Origin: Sthenelais limicola
Lineage: Eukaryota > Annelida > Polychaeta > Phyllodocida > Sigalionidae
Assembly (NCBI GenBank): GCA_942159475.1
Contig: OW804102.1
Coordinates: forward strand, 25,052,684 to 25,116,683
DNA: 64,000 bases
Direction: 5' to 3'
The position numbers and the translations under genes were made by a program. Numbering within the stretch: the first letter of the stretch is position 1; the number at the start of each line of letters is the position of its first letter. Under the pieces are notes generated by a model, which was not told the origin of the DNA, ran no database searches, and was given only the letters and a program-made list of their open reading frames with translations. This document shows, in pieces, positions 1 to 11,045 of this stretch.

Positions 1-102
1 AGTTATGTTTAACTATGTTTTGAAGGGCAATTTTCTCATAAAATTAGATTATTCATGAGGATTGGCGAAGGCGAATTGTACATTTTCAGTCGACTTGATC
101 CA
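1..102 (+). repeat. Family A TIR element, right part (cut by window edge)
   Basis: This matches the 3' half of the family A copies at 52537-52760 and 63358-63593, including the GGCGAATTGTACATTTTCAG terminal block. The left part lies outside the window. It is non-coding. Confidence 0.7.
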
Positions 103-249
103 TATATATTACATATAGTCGAGACAAACATGACTGATGTATCACCACTTAGAGATCAATATCAGAGCACTCTATCATGTGAGCTGCTAGGGAGCTACTC
201 CTACATTAATATCCGCTACTACAGCTCAGCCTAGGCTGGGATAATATGG

Positions 250-1100
250 GCAACCCTTGATGGACATAATTCACCATGTCACCTCTATTCTTAATGGTGG
301 GTTAGGGAGAGTGGGTGGGAAGGCTATATATATATTATATATATTGATGTACCAAAGCTTTGATAACAAAATTGGTTCAATGCCATTAATAAATTGTTAA
401 CAAATGAGTCTTATTTAATAAATTAACCCAGAATCTGGATGGACATAATTCACCATTCCATCTCTATTCTTAATGGCAGGTTAGGAGAGAGTGGGTGGGA
501 AGGCTATATATTGATGCATCGAAACTTTGATAATAAAATTGGTTCAATGCCATTGATAAATTGTTAACAAATGAGTCTTATTTATTAAATGAATGCAAAA
601 TCTGGATTGACATAATTCACCATGTCACCTCTGTTCTTAATGGTGGGTTAGGAGAGAGTGGGTGGGAAGGCTATATATATTATATATATTGATGCACCAA
701 AGCTTTGATAACAAAATTGGTTCAATGCCATTAATAAATTGTTAACAAATGAGTCTTATTTAATAAATGAACTCAGAATATGGATGGACATAATTCACCA
801 TTCCACCTCTGTTCCTAATGGCAGGTTAGGAGAGTGGGTGGGAAGGCTATATATTGATGCATCGAAACTTTGATAATAAAATTGGTCCAATGCCATTAAT
901 AAATTGTTAACAAATGAGTCTTATTTAATAAATGAACCCAGAATCTGGATGGACATAATTCACCATGTCACCTCTATTCTTAATGGTGGGTTAGGAGAGA
1001 GTGGGTGGGAAGGGCGTATAGTACAATATATTGATGCATCCAAATTGCAATTGATTAAATGTCATTAATAAATCATTGATAAACTGTCACTGAATAAATC
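250..1100 (+). repeat. Satellite array of alternating ~179/167 bp units (dimeric higher-order repeat)
   Basis: The phrase GACATAATTCACCA recurs at about 262, 441, 608, 785 and 951, giving spacings of 179, 167, 177 and 166 bp. Units 1 and 3 carry the longer TATATATATTATATATATTG block and GCTTTGATAAC; units 2 and 4 carry the short CTATATATTGATGCATCGAA form. The true period is therefore a ~345 bp dimer present about 2.5 times. The last unit is diverged after about 1010 and runs into a family B copy. All units share TTAATAAATTGTTAACAAAT. No reading frame is conserved. Confidence 0.9.
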
Positions 1101-1144
1101 AAACTGAAAGTTTAAAAGACATTGACAAACCTTGATAGACATTG

Positions 1145-1453
1145 TAAACATTAGGACAGCTAATAAGTATTTTTATATTTTGAGATTGATATTTTTATTT
1201 TTGAAAAAAGAGTTTACAATATTTCTGGGTGGACAAGTACTAGTAAAGTAGCTAAATATACTCTATAGTATGAACTCAGATATGCATAAACATATTCAAT
1301 AAACAGTCCTGAGATTTGGTTCCTGTATTCATGCTACTGGCAGTACTTATAAGCACCTCAAAACTGAGAACATTCCCAAAAAGGGATCTTTTAAATGAAA
1401 CACTTTGAAAACTATAATCTTTCCGATGTGTGACTCATATGTCTGTAACACAT
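1145..1453 (+). mobile_element. Family B TIR element, 5'-truncated copy
   Basis: It aligns with the intact copy at 55790-56201, through the ATATTTCTGGGTGGACAA block to the terminal TGACTCAT...AACACAT. The 5' TIR is missing where the element meets the satellite. The apparent 103-residue minus-strand frame here (1347-1658) is a by-product of the repeat and is not called as a gene. Confidence 0.75.
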
Positions 1454-1904
1454 TACAATTTAACAACATGCCCACCAGAAATAATAATAATTCTTGAGCA
1501 CAGAACCACTTTTCTCTCACTAACTCACAACTAAATAAACCCTTCGGCACCAGTTCACATATGTTATCATATTTTATGGTGAAGTTATAGAGTGTGTTCC
1601 GATAAGAAGGATGGGCTGGTGGGATTAGTGTGCTCCGTACCAAAGTCCTGTCATGCACAAGAGTTTTATAATTAACACATTTGAAGCGTGTAAAGAATTA
1701 GAGGCGAGGAAGTGAGAGGTGATGTATAGGAGATGAGGGGTACTGGTGGGCGAGTGGAGATGTAGGAGATGTTCACGTTTTTTCTTGTATGGAACTCAGT
1801 GATATATATATTAAAGTGGGGAGACTTATCAAATGGATTGTTTCACAGGCGTGTTGTGTGGTCGCTAATCCCAATCGTTATAAATATAATACATGTTATT
1901 CACA

Positions 1905-2307
1905 TGGGTTTGTTTCAGGAAAATGAGTCACACGTCGCAAATCTGATATTTTTCAAAGTCAATTATCTACAAGATCTCCTTCTTGGAATGGTTTCATCTT
2001 TCTAGCCCTTAATTGGGGTCGCATTGATTGCATTATCGAATTTCAGAACAGTGTATAAAAAATTATACATTTCTAAGTTCATCCTATAGAGTATATTTAG
2101 CTACTTTACTAGTAATCATCAACCCAATAATATTGCAACCTTTTTATTCAAAAATAAAGATATCAAACTTTAAATATAGAAATACGCAGTACATGTCTCA
2201 ATGTTTACTTTCATTAGAATCGCCTTGATCTCATCTTTTCAAATATGATGATATCTCAAAATCCAATTTTGTGCGACTTGTGACCCATTTTACTTCAGCA
2301 CATCACA
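1905..2307 (-). mobile_element. Family B TIR element, near full length
   Basis: The left end reads GTTTCAGGAAAATGAGTCAC and the right end GCGACTTGTGACCCATTTTA, an inverted pair matching the family B termini. Internal blocks (ATCCTATAGAGTATATTTAG, CTTGATCTCATCTTTTCAAA) match the 43.9 kb copy. It is opposite in orientation to the 55.8 kb copy. It has no coding capacity and is presumably mobilised by a transposase encoded elsewhere. Confidence 0.85.
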
Positions 2308-3290
2308 ACTATCTGAAATAGTTGTCAATTGTTTCATGTGATTGCATTGAAACCACTGTGCAGTGTATTAGTGCATGACGCACTGTCCCACGGTTGCTAG
2401 CACAAACCTCCTATTGTTCCCCCTTACACTAACACTTAGGATTACAGAACTCTCCCAGTACTTGAACATCACATACGTGACTTGGGAGACTTTTCATTTA
2501 ATTAGATTTTGAAGGATGCTGTATAGACCTGTTTTTCCCCTGAGATATGACTACATAAATCTATGAGTGCTATCTTTGAATTCCAGATACTCGTGATATT
2601 TTGTCTCTGACATTAAACAAATATCTATAGCAATCGTAGTTAGTAATTATATTTCCTGGGGAATTCAAACACTCCTTCTCTGATAGTTCTTTCATGGCGT
2701 CACTTATTTGATTATGGGCAGATGGATATTGGTTTCATATTCATATGTCAATAATAGTCTCCATTTCAGGCCTTTTCCATATGTTTCATGTGCGCCATAT
2801 TGGGAGTTGTATGTCAATTGTCATAGTACAAGTATAGAGGGTGATTCCATGGTCAGCGTTTTATATTTGCCTCCATCGGAATAACCCAGTGTTGTATATG
2901 ATACACTGAGGACTGTCTTCATGTTTCCTATCATGCATTTGGTTCTCATATAATATGTACATACAACCAATGATATAGGCGAAAATATTCTGACTACCTG
3001 CGATAACACTGTCGCCAAATATTGTATGTCAGATATTGACATAATCCACCCCTGCATACGCTGTGATAAAACCCTCTATTACGTCACTTTGTTTCAATAT
3101 AACAATTCATCTAAAGGAAACATATATGTACATAATGGACGCGACCCTTTGATAAATAAACCAGTGGAAGTAAGGCAACTCCCACGGCTCTGGTCCTAAA
3201 CGTCCAACATCACATCAAGTTGTTGGTCAGCTTCGTCTCCTTGGCCACTTCTTCTTCCCTTCTCACCCAGCGTTTTAAATCCTTTATACT
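2308..3290. other. No supported feature
   Basis: Unique AT-rich DNA. The 78-residue minus-strand frame at 2821-3057 shows no domain, no repeat support and no splice context that I can recognise. Confidence 0.6.
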
Positions 3291-3294
3291 CGAT

Positions 3295-3520
3295 CCGTTC
3301 CTTCTCCCCCCAGCGGAAGTGACGCTAACTCATGCCGATCATGCGCAGTGGGCCAGCTCGTGACAACAATCAGATCGTACAAGGAGCGCGCAGCGTGTGG
3401 CGCATACTTAAGTCGTCTATACACTCAGAGACGGCGGCACTGGTACATCTAGTGAGCGCGCTTCTCGCTAGACGGAGTGGTGGCGGTAAGGGAGCCGAGG
3501 CGAGAGGCGGATGCGGATGA
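3295..3520 (+). promoter_or_regulatory. CpG-rich island, candidate promoter or first exon
   Basis: This stretch is much richer in CpG than its surroundings. It holds an ETS-type motif CGGAAGTGAC at 3314-3323, an NRF1-like CATGCGCAG at 3340-3348, and clustered GCGCGC/GGCGG. A good splice-donor string GGCG|GTAAGG occurs at 3482-3491, so a short 5' exon reading rightwards is possible. The motifs are visible; the promoter role is inferred. A 62-residue frame crosses it but resembles nothing known to me. Confidence 0.4.
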
Positions 3521-4097
3521 GGAGGAGGTCCCTGTTTGAATGTGTCTCTGGCAGAAGGTGCAGCGAGGCCTGGATTAGCTGGACATGACCCCGATCCCCA
3601 TTCTACAAGCCGACACTCTGTTCGGAGTTATTCATAGGACAAATATCTACTGACAAGACACCGAATCCTGTCTCCTTTGCCCGTCCCCAAGCTCTTCCTC
3701 CTCTCATTTCTACTACAGAGGTGAAGATACGGGACAAAGAAATAAAAAAAGATAGCTTCTAACATTGAGCCTCTTCTGTGGAAGATCTCCAGTCATATTA
3801 CTGCCTTAGTCATTACCATTTATCATCATAATGTACAGCGGGGTGTCTTTGTCTTTTACAACCTTCTGCTCTTGTTCTGCTCTTGTTTACAGTCTTTCAA
3901 CACTGTATGATGTGTTGCCAAGCAGTCTCTATGTCAACTCTAACAGCTGGTCCTCCATTAGTCCTACAAATGCCATATTAGTATCTTTATTAGATGATGT
4001 ACAGTGTCTTTACTTCTATCCATACCGTCTCTGGGTTGACGAGCTAGTATCCGCTTAGGATAATCATCATTTATTTCAGACATCTATACCCTTCCCC
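3521..4097. other. No supported feature
   Basis: Mixed-composition DNA; the 75-residue frame at 3831-4058 has no recognisable content. Confidence 0.5.
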
Positions 4098-4191
4098 TAC
4101 ACTCTATACGCGTCTTGTAGGCAGCGGCTTTCCATAGGTTTAACCGTTGCGGCTTTGATATTTACTGCCTACAAGACGCGTACAGAGTGTA
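4098..4191. repeat. 94 bp foldback (27 bp arms, 40 bp loop)
   Basis: The left arm (4098-4124) contains TACGCGTCTTGTAGGCAG and the right arm (4165-4191) is its reverse complement with one mismatch (CTGCCTACAAGACGCGTA). The arms surround a 40 bp spacer. It could be a miniature inverted-repeat element or an RNA/DNA hairpin. No second copy was seen in the window. Confidence 0.85.
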
Positions 4192-4477
4192 CTCTGTAGT
4201 CACAATCCCACCTAAGATTTTTTGTGTAAATGAGGAGGATTGAAGCAGTGTTAAATTCACGATGTAGTATATCAAAATGAGGGAAAGGTTCGGGCAACCT
4301 CACCGGCTGTGAACCTATATAGGCGTTGTGAGTAGTATATATAAATGGGTATTTGTCACAGGCTGTGTGGCTCTCATGTTAAATGCATATTGGAATTGTT
4401 GTACATTTTCCACATGATAAATACATGATCAAACGGAACACATGTAATCCAAAAGTGCCAACTAAGTAGCTTGGAAA

Positions 4478-4660
4478 CTTAGTAAGGACTGACATTGAGG
4501 GCTGCTGGTGCACTATTTGGTGTACATACTCATTCATGAGAGGTGAAATCGGGGGATTGTGCACGAAATATAGTGCACCAGCCCAAAATGGAGGATATTA
4601 ATCCTTTTAGTTTCTGCCTCAGGTGGTTATAACCCCAGGACCGTTCAAGGCAGTACCTAG
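4478..4660 (+). repeat. Family G dispersed repeat
   Basis: Shared with 36975-37160 and 63870-64000: GACATTGAGGG(G)CTGCTGGTGCAC, then TATTAATC..TTTAGT.TCTGCCT, then GACCGTTCAAGGCA. It contains an internal GTGCAC/GTGCACCAG inverted pair. The ends are not fixed exactly and no coding frame is conserved. Confidence 0.75.
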
Positions 4661-6230
4661 TTTTAAATAATATACCATGGGAGCACATTTAGATTAGGCC
4701 TACTCTATGTACTATGTTTTAATGATTGCCGACAAAGGGTAAACCTGGTATATTGTTGATGAGCGAAACATTATAAATAATTGGGTATACTTTGACTGAT
4801 GTTAGATAAAGATTGATTAATGCAATAAATGTTCAACATATCTGTCAAATGCCACGTTGTTTACTTTGATATACCTTCATTTGGAATATTTCCTTTGAAT
4901 ATCTAACACCGCGGTCCAAACTCCCCACATACTATCACCTTCAGGCTTACGTCTAGCTCAAACCCCTCAACACAAAGAAGCTGTTGGGCTCTACAGAGCC
5001 TATGGCTGGGTGGGTAGCTAATATACATACATATGTCTGAAGCCTAGTTTAATTTTTATGAGAGTAGACGGGTGAATGATGGCATGGTGATTAGGCAGTA
5101 GAGTGGGCTCCAGTTATTGGGCTATTTAGAGTTAACATTCTCCCTCCCGGAGACTATTGGTATTGGAAGGGGGAGGGGGGAAGGAGGACTTGTCATTATA
5201 TATACATCACTCACGATGTCTATCTCAACCACCTTCACCCTCCTCTCTAACATTGGGGCTGTGGTATAGGACTCCTACCGCTGTGCCTTTAAGCTAGCCA
5301 AGCTCAGTCCTGTGTATGGCTGTATGTGGCAATATACACTTTAAAGGCCTTAAAGATGGTGGTTCTCATGGGAATATCGTATGGTTTTATTTAAGGTACG
5401 ACAGATTGAATATACATAGACGCACCCAAGTCACTATCTTGCTTTATAAGATAAGAACCCGAATGAGACAGATTGAAATGTTGTGGACTAATGTGTAGAA
5501 CAAGACAATTTAACTAAGTTTAGAGTATTTATTGTTAATGTTAAAATCATATGCCCTTTCATTGTGAATTATAACACTTTTCTTTAAAATTTGGCATTGT
5601 ACTACATGAGAACATTAGAGCAATCCTGAAACTGCATACAATAACAATCTTATAAAAATAAATGTATCAACACTGAGCTCAAATAAAAAAAAATCTATTT
5701 AAAAAAGAAGAGACTATAGGATATGACACGAGTACCATGTTTCCTCTCAGGAATAGATGGTAGTATACTTCTTTTTGTTTATACTTTAGTTTTCAAACTG
5801 GAAAACGGGCTAAATCTGTTTCTGCACAGTGTAGGTCTTCCATTTGAAAGCGGTAAAGAGGACGAACCTTGTCCATGTGAACAACAATACAACGGTTCCG
5901 TTATACGTTATATGCACAATCCCATTGCGATCACACTTTCAGTTACTTTAGAACCGCCTCCATTGTGTTAGTAGTTACAATGTCGCCTTCGCTCTCAATA
6001 AGTTTCCCAGGAGCTTTGTCACGCCTCGCTATTCACCTGCTAAGGCTATAGTGGATATTTACAGACAATGTACGTATTGAATTCAGAGCAAGAAAAATAA
6101 CTTGAACTAAAACAAACTTGGCAAACATGTAAGGGCTGCAGAGCTTGCTCCATAAATAATGAGAGGTGTGACAAAGTTAAGTCTGTGCTGGAGGCAGATT
6201 TGCTATAGTAACTGTAGTACAGCAGATGAG
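4661..6230. other. No supported feature
   Basis: Unique DNA with scattered short frames (for example 5316-5498 and 5723-5971) that show no family resemblance. The 141-residue minus frame at 6046-6471 overlaps its right end and is treated as chance. Confidence 0.5.
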
Positions 6231-6563
6231 CTGCAGGGGGCGACACCATACAAAGATCAGTAAATTGTCGTCTGCTCAGAACAGCAGGCAGGGGACCTCC
6301 TCTCAAGGTCAAGGTCACGGCCTGGAGAATATACACCTCCTGACCTTCCAGTCTGTCACCATGGCAACAGTTCACCTCGGTTACACTATCTGTATATGAC
6401 AAGGAGGCTCTCATGCGTAATACGTCATCAGAAACTGCCCACTTGAGTAATACGTCACCCGAACTGCCCACTTGTGTAATACGTCACAAAAACATGGTTA
6501 GATATTGAGGGCAGGTTTATGAGTCACCTGACAAACAGTGTGAACGCTTGCCAACAGGGGGCG
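6231..6563 (+). promoter_or_regulatory. Two CTCF-like motifs
   Basis: CTGCAGGGGGCGAC at 6231-6244 and CCAACAGGGGGCG at 6551-6563 each fit the AG-GGGGCG core of the bilaterian CTCF motif in the same orientation. A TCAAGGTCAAGGTCACGG string at 6303-6320 adds two NR5A/ERR-type half-sites. Motif matches only. Confidence 0.3.
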
Positions 6564-7900
6564 TGTTATTAAATTGAGCAGAGCCTTAATAGGCAGCGGT
6601 AGACGAGGGTGAATTGGGCGCGATATTGGACGTGAAGGGGACGGAAAAGTGGAGTGCACTCAATTACACAAGACCAGCAGAATGGCAGCCACTGTTGTTC
6701 TTTGTTATTCAACATCTTCATACAACAAGAAATGGTCATTTGGCAAGTACACAGAATATGTACGATGCTTTTCTAGCCGGAACTATATAGATCTATAGGT
6801 TGGCTTTCAGGCGTCACTCTATAAGCCAGACCTTTGTTAATGAATCCGAATAAACTCAATTTAGTTATTCTGGATTGGCTGCTGTTATCATAGATGGCTA
6901 TAAGACATTATTATCATAAATCTTTGAATGATTTTGAAGTCATCCCCGTTGTTTTCATCTATGGGCTGGTTAATAGCCCGAGTGCATATCTAAAGGAAAC
7001 TATTAGATGACTGCAAATCTTCTATTTTCAATACAGCATGCACAATGTATATGTATTATGAAATTGTCCTAATGCAGAGTTCAAACGAAAAGAGGGACTG
7101 GATATCCCCCCTAGCCCATGATCGAATAGCTGACTGAGGTTGAGAGGATGGGATGGGATAGTATGTGTGGGCACACATGTTACATAGGGATAATCCCATA
7201 CTAGATAGGTACGGATTATACGATAATCTCTAGGCTTGAGGGTCAATACCCCAGCCTCCTCCATCATCCTCCAGGTCCTGACCCGATCCTGCCTCCCCCT
7301 GCTGGATTATCATTACATCATGCTATAACCAAGGCTATAGTACAGCCACCTGGTGTGTACTAGGCGAACTGGTGCAGGTGGTGTATATTGGTATTGTTAC
7401 GGTGGTACGGACTGGTTGACTTTTGGAGATGTTTTAACTTGGTACTCATAGGTAACAAGTACATTTCTGTTGATTATATCAGTGTTGTTACGATTGTTTA
7501 CATTCTTGTTACGAGCATCTGAGAGTAACCCGAGCATTGGAATTCCTCTTGTCTTTCCTGAATGATTTCCATGTTGCTTTTCCGAGGACATTGTGGAACT
7601 TCTAGTTTCCAAAGATCTCCCTTTCCACCCAGTTTAGACAGAGATATTGCCAATATCTTGTGCATATTTCAAGAAACTCAACACATTGCTTACAAATCAT
7701 ATTAGTGTTCATCTTGTAACTCATACAAGGACCGACTCCAGAAAGGACAGCATTATTTAAAGCAAAACTTTGAGAAACATTCCCTAATTCAAAAAAGTCA
7801 TTTGATATCCCCTTTTCAAATTCCCACCCAATATGCGACTCCTATATATTGCTAGCTGACAATTTGCCATTTTCGTTTCACGCAGCGATTGGAAGCAAAT
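6564..7900. other. No supported feature
   Basis: No gene, tandem array or repeat copy recognised; the minus frames at 7028-7267 and 7397-7612 are not supported by anything else. Confidence 0.5.
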
Positions 7901-7950
7901 AACCGAAGAGGAGATATGGTTTCATATTTGGCCGAGTAATAAGGTGAAAT

Positions 7951-8045
7951 AAGGCCAATCATGAACGACTCCACACGAGTAGCTCTACTGGCTGTAAAGC
8001 AGCTATAAAAGGGCGGAGGCTCATCTATAGAACTTCCTGCTGTAC
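7951..8045 (+). promoter_or_regulatory. Candidate TATA promoter with upstream CCAAT box
   Basis: GGCCAATCA (CCAAT at 7955-7959) lies 45 bp upstream of CTATAAAAGGGCGG (TATAAAAG at 8004-8011), a textbook TATA sequence. Transcription would start near 8035-8040, rightwards. No coding exon is evident downstream; a long AT repeat begins at 8062. Confidence 0.45.
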
Positions 8046-8061
8046 GCTCTGATATGCCCAG

Positions 8062-8095
<34 letters not shown>
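8062..8095. repeat. (AT)n microsatellite
   Basis: A near-perfect run of alternating TA dinucleotides, about 34 bp. Confidence 0.95.
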
Positions 8096-8098
<3 letters not shown>

Positions 8099-8409
8099 TT
8101 ATATTTTTCTTATTCTGTATATATAACGAGATGACAGTTATATTAGAGTATGGCATGTATAGCGTTCAATGGAAGTTAAAGTAGAGCTAGGTTATTTAGA
8201 TATCTATAGAGATATGGGTTCATGGTGGAGAATTTAAGTTTGAATAAACTTGTATGGTTTGTCGCCCACTGCTAAGTGTAACTTTAATACAAAGATTACC
8301 ACTTCCCATACTGGTTAACACTAGGTAGACTAAAAGGATAAGGTTATAAGATGAAGTGATCAGCAGGAAGACTTATAGAACACAAGCGAATATATAGACG
8401 CAGTCCAGG

Positions 8410-8560
8410 CCCAAAGATGAGAGAGTCCCTTCAAACGGAGGGAAAGCCTCTTGGCTTAAACCGCAAAGTGCAATTTTAATTCCATTAAGACCGCACAATG
8501 TCATTAGTCCCATTAGGACGCCAGGTCCTATATCAGGAAACTGATTAACGAAATAGGCGA
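8410..8560 (+). repeat. Family F dispersed repeat
   Basis: It shares AAAGATGAGAGAGTCCCTTC and AAACGGAGGGAAAGCCTC with 28860-29110 and 32668-32860. It also holds two degenerate copies of the 30 bp unit (ACCGCA..ATGTCATTA..CCCATTAGGA) that is expanded at 32.7 kb. It ends in GAAACTGATTAACGAAATAG, also found in the 28.9 kb copy. Confidence 0.8.
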
Positions 8561-8892
8561 AATGTGAGTAAATATGGGCAGAACTGGTTCAGAGGCAGGA
8601 GTGTGAGACAGTGCATTGGATAGAAGTCACAAGGGTGGGTATAATCTCCCTCACCATGCTTGAATTTAGTACTGAGTAATGTAAAAGGCCATACCAAAAT
8701 TATAATAAGAGTGTACAAGAGCATTGGTATTCAAGTATCTCTCACACTAATACCCAATCTCTCACTTTTCATCGGTCTCTTTCCAACTCATTCTGTCTGA
8801 CTTTGTCTTCCTCCCTCTGACTGTGGAAAAAGAACCCAATCATGCCACCCAGTGTTTAGTAGAAGAACTATTCCAGCCGCTAGTAGCACCAC

Positions 8893-9055
8893 ACGTGGCC
8901 CCCTAGTGTTAGTACAATAAACTAATGGCTGCCAATATCCTTCCCTATCATTGAACCAGAATGAAATCTCGCTGTTCTATCGCGAGAAAACACGAGATTA
9001 TCTAGGAGAATTACAGCAGGTATCAATAGGGGATTTCTAGCACCGCCATCTTGTT
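8893..9055. promoter_or_regulatory. Cluster of promoter-type motifs
   Basis: It contains a CTCF-like GGCCCCCTAGTGT (8897-8909, minus-strand match), a palindromic TATCGCGAGA (8979-8988, close to the TCTCGCGAGA promoter motif) and CCGCCATCTTG (9043-9053, a perfect YY1 core on the minus strand). The co-occurrence suggests a TATA-less promoter or insulator, probably reading leftwards. This is inference from motifs. Confidence 0.35.
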
Positions 9056-9424
9056 TAAGGATTAGCCCCCTAGATAAGGTAGCTTATCAGGTTCGAACAT
9101 GACGAATTGAAGTCATGCCTGCACCCTACCATCAAAAGGCCTGATTAAGGAGTTTTATTTATTGGCTTTGGGTGTGTTCCCAAGGGTCTAAAAAGGATTG
9201 ATAGGTTGATAGGGAAAATCAATAGGCTGGTACGAATTAAGACCTCTGATAATTTAAGACAAATGCTCACTATCAGAAGATGGTTAATGATTATTTGACA
9301 ACCTGGAACGATAAAGAACAATCAAAGAATCGCTGAAAGATAAATGGGGAAAATGTAACTAATGTATTTAAGGGAACATGCCAAACATAATTTAAACACT
9401 TCACTAAGGTCGCAACCAGTATGT

Positions 9425-9760
9425 ACTTATATGTGTATGGTCTCTTGAATTCAGCCTAATCAGCACTTTCTTGTGCTGTTATATTCCTACGGATCTGAAG
9501 GTCATTTGACCAAAACTGTGCATGGTTTTACCCTGCTATTTTGGCTACGGAGCTTCATAAAAGTGAGGATTCCGGCTATGGTTGTCACCGAAATTCTCAA
9601 TTATTGTCATCCATTGCCGCATGGTTTTGCTCATCAAAACCGACTTCAAATTGACTTGTAACTGCTTAGACAGCAGCAAAATAGTGATAGCGTCAGTCGT
9701 ATAGGTTAGTAAAATCATGTTGTCATTATAGCTGGGAATTCAACTTCAATACTTGTCATA
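9425..9760 (+). mobile_element. Family C element, diverged copy
   Basis: Weak but ordered matches to the 59 kb and 60.7 kb copies: TTTTGGCTACGGAGCTTCATAAAAGTG, then ACAGCAGCAAAATAGTGATA, then GGTTAGTAAAAT, ending GAATTCAACTTCAATAC. The 62-residue frame at 9473-9661 lies inside it and is not a gene. Confidence 0.55.
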
Positions 9761-9764
9761 GGAC

Positions 9765-9905
9765 ATGATAATATGCTCAGAAGACCTGTGACATTCACAG
9801 AGAGCATTTATTTTGCCATTCTTTATCTATGTGCACGTTCTTTAATCAATATGACACTGATTGTAAATGTAGCATGGAAACACACATCTATTATTATTAT
9901 ACTTT
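9765..9905 (+). repeat. Family D short retroposon (SINE-like)
   Basis: It matches 58981-59118: AAGACCTGTGACATTCACAG, then TTTGCCATTCTTTATCTA, then TGTAAATGTAGCATGGAAA, with an ATT-rich 3' end (CTATTATTATTAT). The GTGA..TTCACAG part is itself a small palindrome. Confidence 0.7.
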
Positions 9906-10817
9906 ATATACCAGTAAAATAACTTCAGGGCAGGTAGTAGAAAGAAACGTCCCATGAATGTATTTACTGCATAATAAATTAAGTGAATAACCAAATACAA
10001 AACTAGACAGCACACACAACCCTCTATTGCCCCGTTAGGCACCACTCTGTGCCGGGCTAAGTACTTGCCCGGTTCAGTTATTGGCCTTATTTATTAGATT
10101 CTCTATCTGTGTTAGCAATTCACGGCCATTAAACTAGCGCGAGATGTTGGGCGTGAGTTGAGACGTTAGAGGACGAGATTCTGGATAATGGGGAGAACTA
10201 CTGGAATGCTGAACTTAAGAGGAACATAAGTTGACTCTGAATATTGGGAATATTGGTTGTCTAGTCTTACATCCGTCGCATTGAATGAACATTAATGGTT
10301 TAAATATTAACCACGTATGGTACCAGTTCGGAGCGGGGCGGGAAATGTAGAAGAGTTTGGAGGTGAAGTGATACAACACGAAGCCACAGGCTGAGTTTTG
10401 TATCATTCCGCCGGAAAACAAGTAAACTTTGTAAATCTTGAAAAAGACTGCAATCTACTCTTGGGTAAATATTGTTATATTATATGCTTAAGTAGGAGAA
10501 AGTTATCATCTCATCGCCTAGATTTCCCTATATTCTACTTGTAGTTTAATCTTTGAAATGGGAACGCATGAGCACAACTATTACATACGGTTACATAAGC
10601 TTCATATGATTAATAAACATATCAAATTGTGTTTTATAGAATCCGTCAACAAGGCTGTTGTAGTTTCTTTATAATATTATTCATCAATATGGACCATCGT
10701 TCAATTTGATTCATATGTCATGGGTGAATAGGTTTTTCTTTGTCATTTACATCTGACTTTTTTGGCATTTACATCCAATTCACATTGGCATGGGTGCTAT
10801 TCATATTTCCATTGTAT
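9906..10817. other. No supported feature
   Basis: Unique DNA with two short minus-strand frames (9842-10045, 10215-10421) lacking any recognisable signature. GGAGCGGGGCGGG at 10331-10343 is an isolated GC box. Confidence 0.5.
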
Positions 10818-11045
10818 GGGTCATGGCGTCAGAAGGTGTACAATTGACCTCAAATCTCAAATAACCCAAATTTAGAACAAGAGTTGAAAAATACAATTCA
10901 ACATAACCAAACATATTTCTTTTAATCAGCACAATATCAAATATACTCAGTTATGCCTAGTATTTATCATCTTTCAGCCAAATTAAGCAGACTTTGCTTA
11001 ATGTGTGGAGCTGCCAATTGTACATTTTCCTGATCCATGTTCACC
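10818..11045 (-). mobile_element. Family A TIR element
   Basis: It starts GGGTCATGGCGTCAGAAGGT and ends CAATTGTACATTTTCCTGAT..GTTCACC, degenerate TIRs of family A. The interior (AATAACCCAAATTTAGAACA, AGTATTTATCATCTTTCAGC) aligns with the 31 kb copy. About 228 bp, non-coding. Confidence 0.85.

Noticed and set aside
6046..6471. 141-residue minus-strand frame
   Set aside because: No recognisable domain, no credible splice or promoter context, and it crosses unrelated motif strings; treated as chance.
9083..9125. CAGGTTCGAACATGACG as a tRNA B box
   Set aside because: No A box at the right distance and no cloverleaf stems; not a tRNA.
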